From positions 1 through 8,027 of the forward strand of contig CAMNAH010000045.1 in assembly GCA_946530775.1 (NCBI GenBank): a DNA stretch of 8,027 bases. The letters run 5' to 3'. Below are positions 6,961 to 8,027 of this stretch, one piece after another. Position numbers and translations under genes: made by a program. How positions within the stretch are numbered: position 1 is the stretch's first letter; each line of letters begins with the position of its first letter. Source of the stretch: an uncultured Coriobacteriales bacterium. Lineage in GTDB: Bacteria; Actinomycetota; Coriobacteriia; Coriobacteriales; Atopobiaceae. Below the pieces are notes generated by a model. It was not told the DNA's origin. It made no database searches and saw only the letters and a list, made by a program, of their open reading frames with translations.

Positions 6961-7611
6961 TCAGGCGAGCACGTGCGCGAGCAGCTCCTCGGGGGTGTCG
7001 ACGATGGTCGAGGGCCCCAGCGCGCGCAGCGTTTCGACGCTGCGGAATCCCCACGAGCAGAGGATGACATCGCAGCCGCAGTTGGCGGCCGTTTGGAAGT
7101 CCACCTCGGAGTCGCCCACGTAGACGAGCTCGTCCATGCGCACGCCCAGCTTGGCGCACACGGCCTGGACCATGTCGGGCGCGGGCTTCTTGGCGATGGA
7201 GGCCTGCTCGCCGAGGGCAGCGTCGAAGCGCCCGGGGAAGTACTGCTCGACGAGCTCCTGCACGGCGAAGTCGGCCTTATTTGAGACGAGCGCGCAGAGA
7301 ACGCCCTGCTCGCGGAGGGTGTCGAGCATCTTGAAGATGCCGGGGTAGGGCTGGGTGGTGTCGGCGGCGTGCACGGCGTAGGAGCGCTTGAAGTCTTCGA
7401 GCACGGTGGCGGTGGTTGCGGCGTCGGTGCCTGCGGGAACGGCGCGCTCGATGAGCTTGGCGATGCCGTTGCCCACGAAGCGGCGCACCTCGTCGACGGT
7501 GCGCGTGGGCATGCCGTGCATCGCCAGCGCATCGTTGGTCGAGAACGCGAGGTCATCGAGGGTGTTCAGTAGCGTGCCGTCAAGATCGAACACGACGAGC
7601 CTGTATGCCAT
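6961..7611 (-). CDS. HAD-superfamily phosphatase, phosphoglycolate phosphatase-like
   Basis: A 216-residue soluble HAD hydrolase. Motif I is FDLDGTLLNT (8-17; nucleophile D9, acid/base D11). An alpha-helical cap (about 16-85) follows, typical of the Gph/PGMB subfamily. Motif II is LVSNK (108-112, S110), motif III has K142 in IAKKPAPDM, and motif IV is YVGDSEVDFQTA (164-175, D167 and D171). The closest functional type is phosphoglycolate phosphatase (Gph), but relatives act on many small phosphates, so the substrate is uncertain. The start at 7611 is chosen because GGGAGG lies eight bases upstream and the motif I strand begins directly after it. A longer in-frame start at 7695 would add 28 residues with no family support and would run into the large inverted repeat. 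It is first of a minus-strand pair ending at the terminator at 6467-6495. Confidence 0.93.
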   Translation of the reverse strand: MAYRLVVFDLDGTLLNTLDDLAFSTNDALAMHGMPTRTVDEVRRFVGNGIAKLIERAVPAGTDAATTATVLEDFKRSYAVHAADTTQPYPGIFKMLDTLREQGVLCALVSNKADFAVQELVEQYFPGRFDAALGEQASIAKKPAPDMVQAVCAKLGVRMDELVYVGDSEVDFQTAANCGCDVILCSWGFRSVETLRALGPSTIVDTPEELLAHVLA

Positions 7612-7644
7612 GAGTAGCGCCTCCCTGAGCGGTTTCGTGCCCGT

Positions 7645-7661
7645 CCATTGTGGCACAACGG
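7645..7661. promoter_or_regulatory. 17-bp dyad upstream of the HAD gene, possible operator
   Basis: CCATTGTGGCACAACGG is a near-perfect palindrome: TTGTG-G-CACAA at the core (7648-7658), extended by CC/GG with one mismatched pair. It lies 34-50 bases upstream of the HAD start codon, where a promoter is expected, and its minus-strand reading contains CACAAT, a passable -10 box. An operator or promoter element is plausible; no regulator is identified. Confidence 0.35.
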
Positions 7662-7685
7662 GTGGTGTTGGGCAGTTCCTACACA

Positions 7686-7899
7686 GCTTTGGCACGCGGA
7701 AGGGCGGTTTTCAGTGCGAGACCCGATTTTTCCGCGTTTTTCAGGTGTCTTTTTCTCATGGGCGCCGCACAGGGTGGATTTCTCAGGCCTCTGACCTGCA
7801 CCTCCGCAAACCCTGTCTGGGCCCTATGGCGATTCGGCCTCCAAAAACCGCGGAAAAATCGGGTCTCGCACTGAAAACCGCCCTTCCGCGTGCCAAAGC
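7686..7899. repeat. large inverted repeat with 51-bp perfect arms
   Basis: Left arm 7686-7736, beginning GCTTTGGCACGCGGAAGGGC, and right arm 7849-7899 are exact reverse complements over all 51 bases. The central 112 bases continue as an imperfect stem: TTTTT 7737-7741 with AAAAA 7843-7847, ACAGGGT 7769-7775 with ACCCTGT 7810-7816, and a TCAG-GCCT-CTGA core around 7783-7794. The whole unit could fold as one hairpin of about 214 nt in either strand of RNA or as a DNA cruciform. It lies between the HAD gene start and the right-edge leader region, overlaps no credible gene, and has no clear flanking target duplication. Options are a MITE-like mobile repeat, a dispersed intergenic palindrome, or a structured RNA. 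The repeat is certain; its nature is not. Confidence 0.95.
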
Positions 7900-7923
7900 C
7901 GTTTCTGTGGAGCCGTTTTAGCT

Positions 7924-7964
7924 GCAGCCCACCTGTGCGCGCGGTGCTACTATTGATGGGCTGC
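7924..7964. repeat. 8-bp inverted repeat around a -10-like box
   Basis: GCAGCCCA (7924-7931) and TGGGCTGC (7957-7964) are exact inverted copies 25 bases apart. A second pair, GTGCGC (7935-7940) and GCGCAC (7963-7968), is interleaved. Between them lies TACTAT (7948-7953), a possible plus-strand -10 box for a transcript leaving the right edge. This may be an operator flanking a promoter; no good -35 is visible. Confidence 0.4.
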
Positions 7965-8027
7965 GCACGAGCGTGCCGTCTACGCGCCCGTGCCGTCTGC
8001 TGGGAAGCCGCCCGTCCGGCACGGGGC
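7960..8027 (+). promoter_or_regulatory. structured leader RNA, possibly a truncated cobalamin-type riboswitch
   Basis: This GC-rich stretch after the TACTAT box has no credible reading frame and is full of stems: CCCGTGCCG (7987-7995) with CGGCACGGG (8017-8025), and alternatively GCCG (8007-8010) with CGGC (8017-8020). The segment GGGAAGCCG..GTCCGGCACGG resembles the GGGAA plus P4 stem of cobalamin riboswitches, but the usual GGTG..AA..CC core is shortened to CCC here, and the window ends before the diagnostic CCCGCCACTG-like box would appear. It could equally be another leader. Confidence 0.3.

Noticed and set aside
7612..7695. Upstream start at 7695 for the HAD phosphatase
   Set aside because: It would add 28 residues with no family counterpart and run into the inverted repeat, while the ATG at 7611 has GGGAGG at the right distance and leads directly into motif I.
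7686..7899. CRISPR array or retron-type RNA as explanation of the repeat
   Set aside because: There is a single inverted pair, not regularly spaced direct repeats, and no cas or reverse-transcriptase gene is present in the window.
7686..7899. Simple Rho-independent terminator as explanation of the repeat
   Set aside because: The arms are far longer than any usual terminator stem, there is no T tract directly after either arm, and it lies upstream rather than downstream of the HAD gene.
7388..7921. Plus-strand open frame (177 codons) running across the HAD gene and the inverted repeat
   Set aside because: It is antisense to the HAD gene, Ser/Ala/Arg/Pro-rich, and its second half simply translates both arms of the palindrome; no ribosome site or motif supports it.

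Overview
The window is GC-rich bacterial chromosome with short intergenic gaps and clear Shine-Dalgarno sites (AAAGGA, AAGGAG, GGGAGG, AGGAG). A stand-alone [FeFe] hydrogenase with group-B-like active-site motifs points to a strict anaerobe. Together with the GC content and the GTG/ATG start use, this suggests a gut-type actinobacterium of the Coriobacteriia (Collinsella/Olsenella-like). That placement is inference; no rRNA or other taxonomic marker is present.

Layout. (1) 2-4049, minus strand: an efflux-type block read from right to left. It holds a membrane-fusion protein (MFP), a MacB-class ABC ATPase, a MacB/FtsX-type permease overlapping the ATPase by 4 bases (ATGA), and, 129 bases further on, an AIM24/TIGR00266 family protein. 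(2) 4050-4138: a short divergent promoter region. (3) 4139-6416, plus strand: a small RluA-type pseudouridine synthase followed 31 bases later by the [FeFe] hydrogenase. (4) 6417-6518: a convergent intergenic region with two perfect hairpins, one facing each gene. (5) 6519-7611, minus strand: an unrecognised 99-residue protein and, upstream of it, a phosphoglycolate-phosphatase-like HAD hydrolase. (6) 7612-8027: more than 400 bases without a convincing gene. It holds a small dyad near the HAD start, a very large inverted repeat (51-bp perfect arms at 7686-7736 and 7849-7899), and a GC-rich structured stretch at the right edge that may be the start of a leader RNA.

How the genes work together: the MFP, ATPase and permease should form one tripartite export machine in the cytoplasmic membrane. 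The hydrogenase has its own ferredoxin-like domain and no partner subunits or maturases in the window, so it probably exchanges electrons with soluble ferredoxin during fermentation. The HAD enzyme and the pseudouridine synthase look like housekeeping functions. The most unusual element is the 214-nt intergenic palindrome at 7686-7899, which no gene explains.
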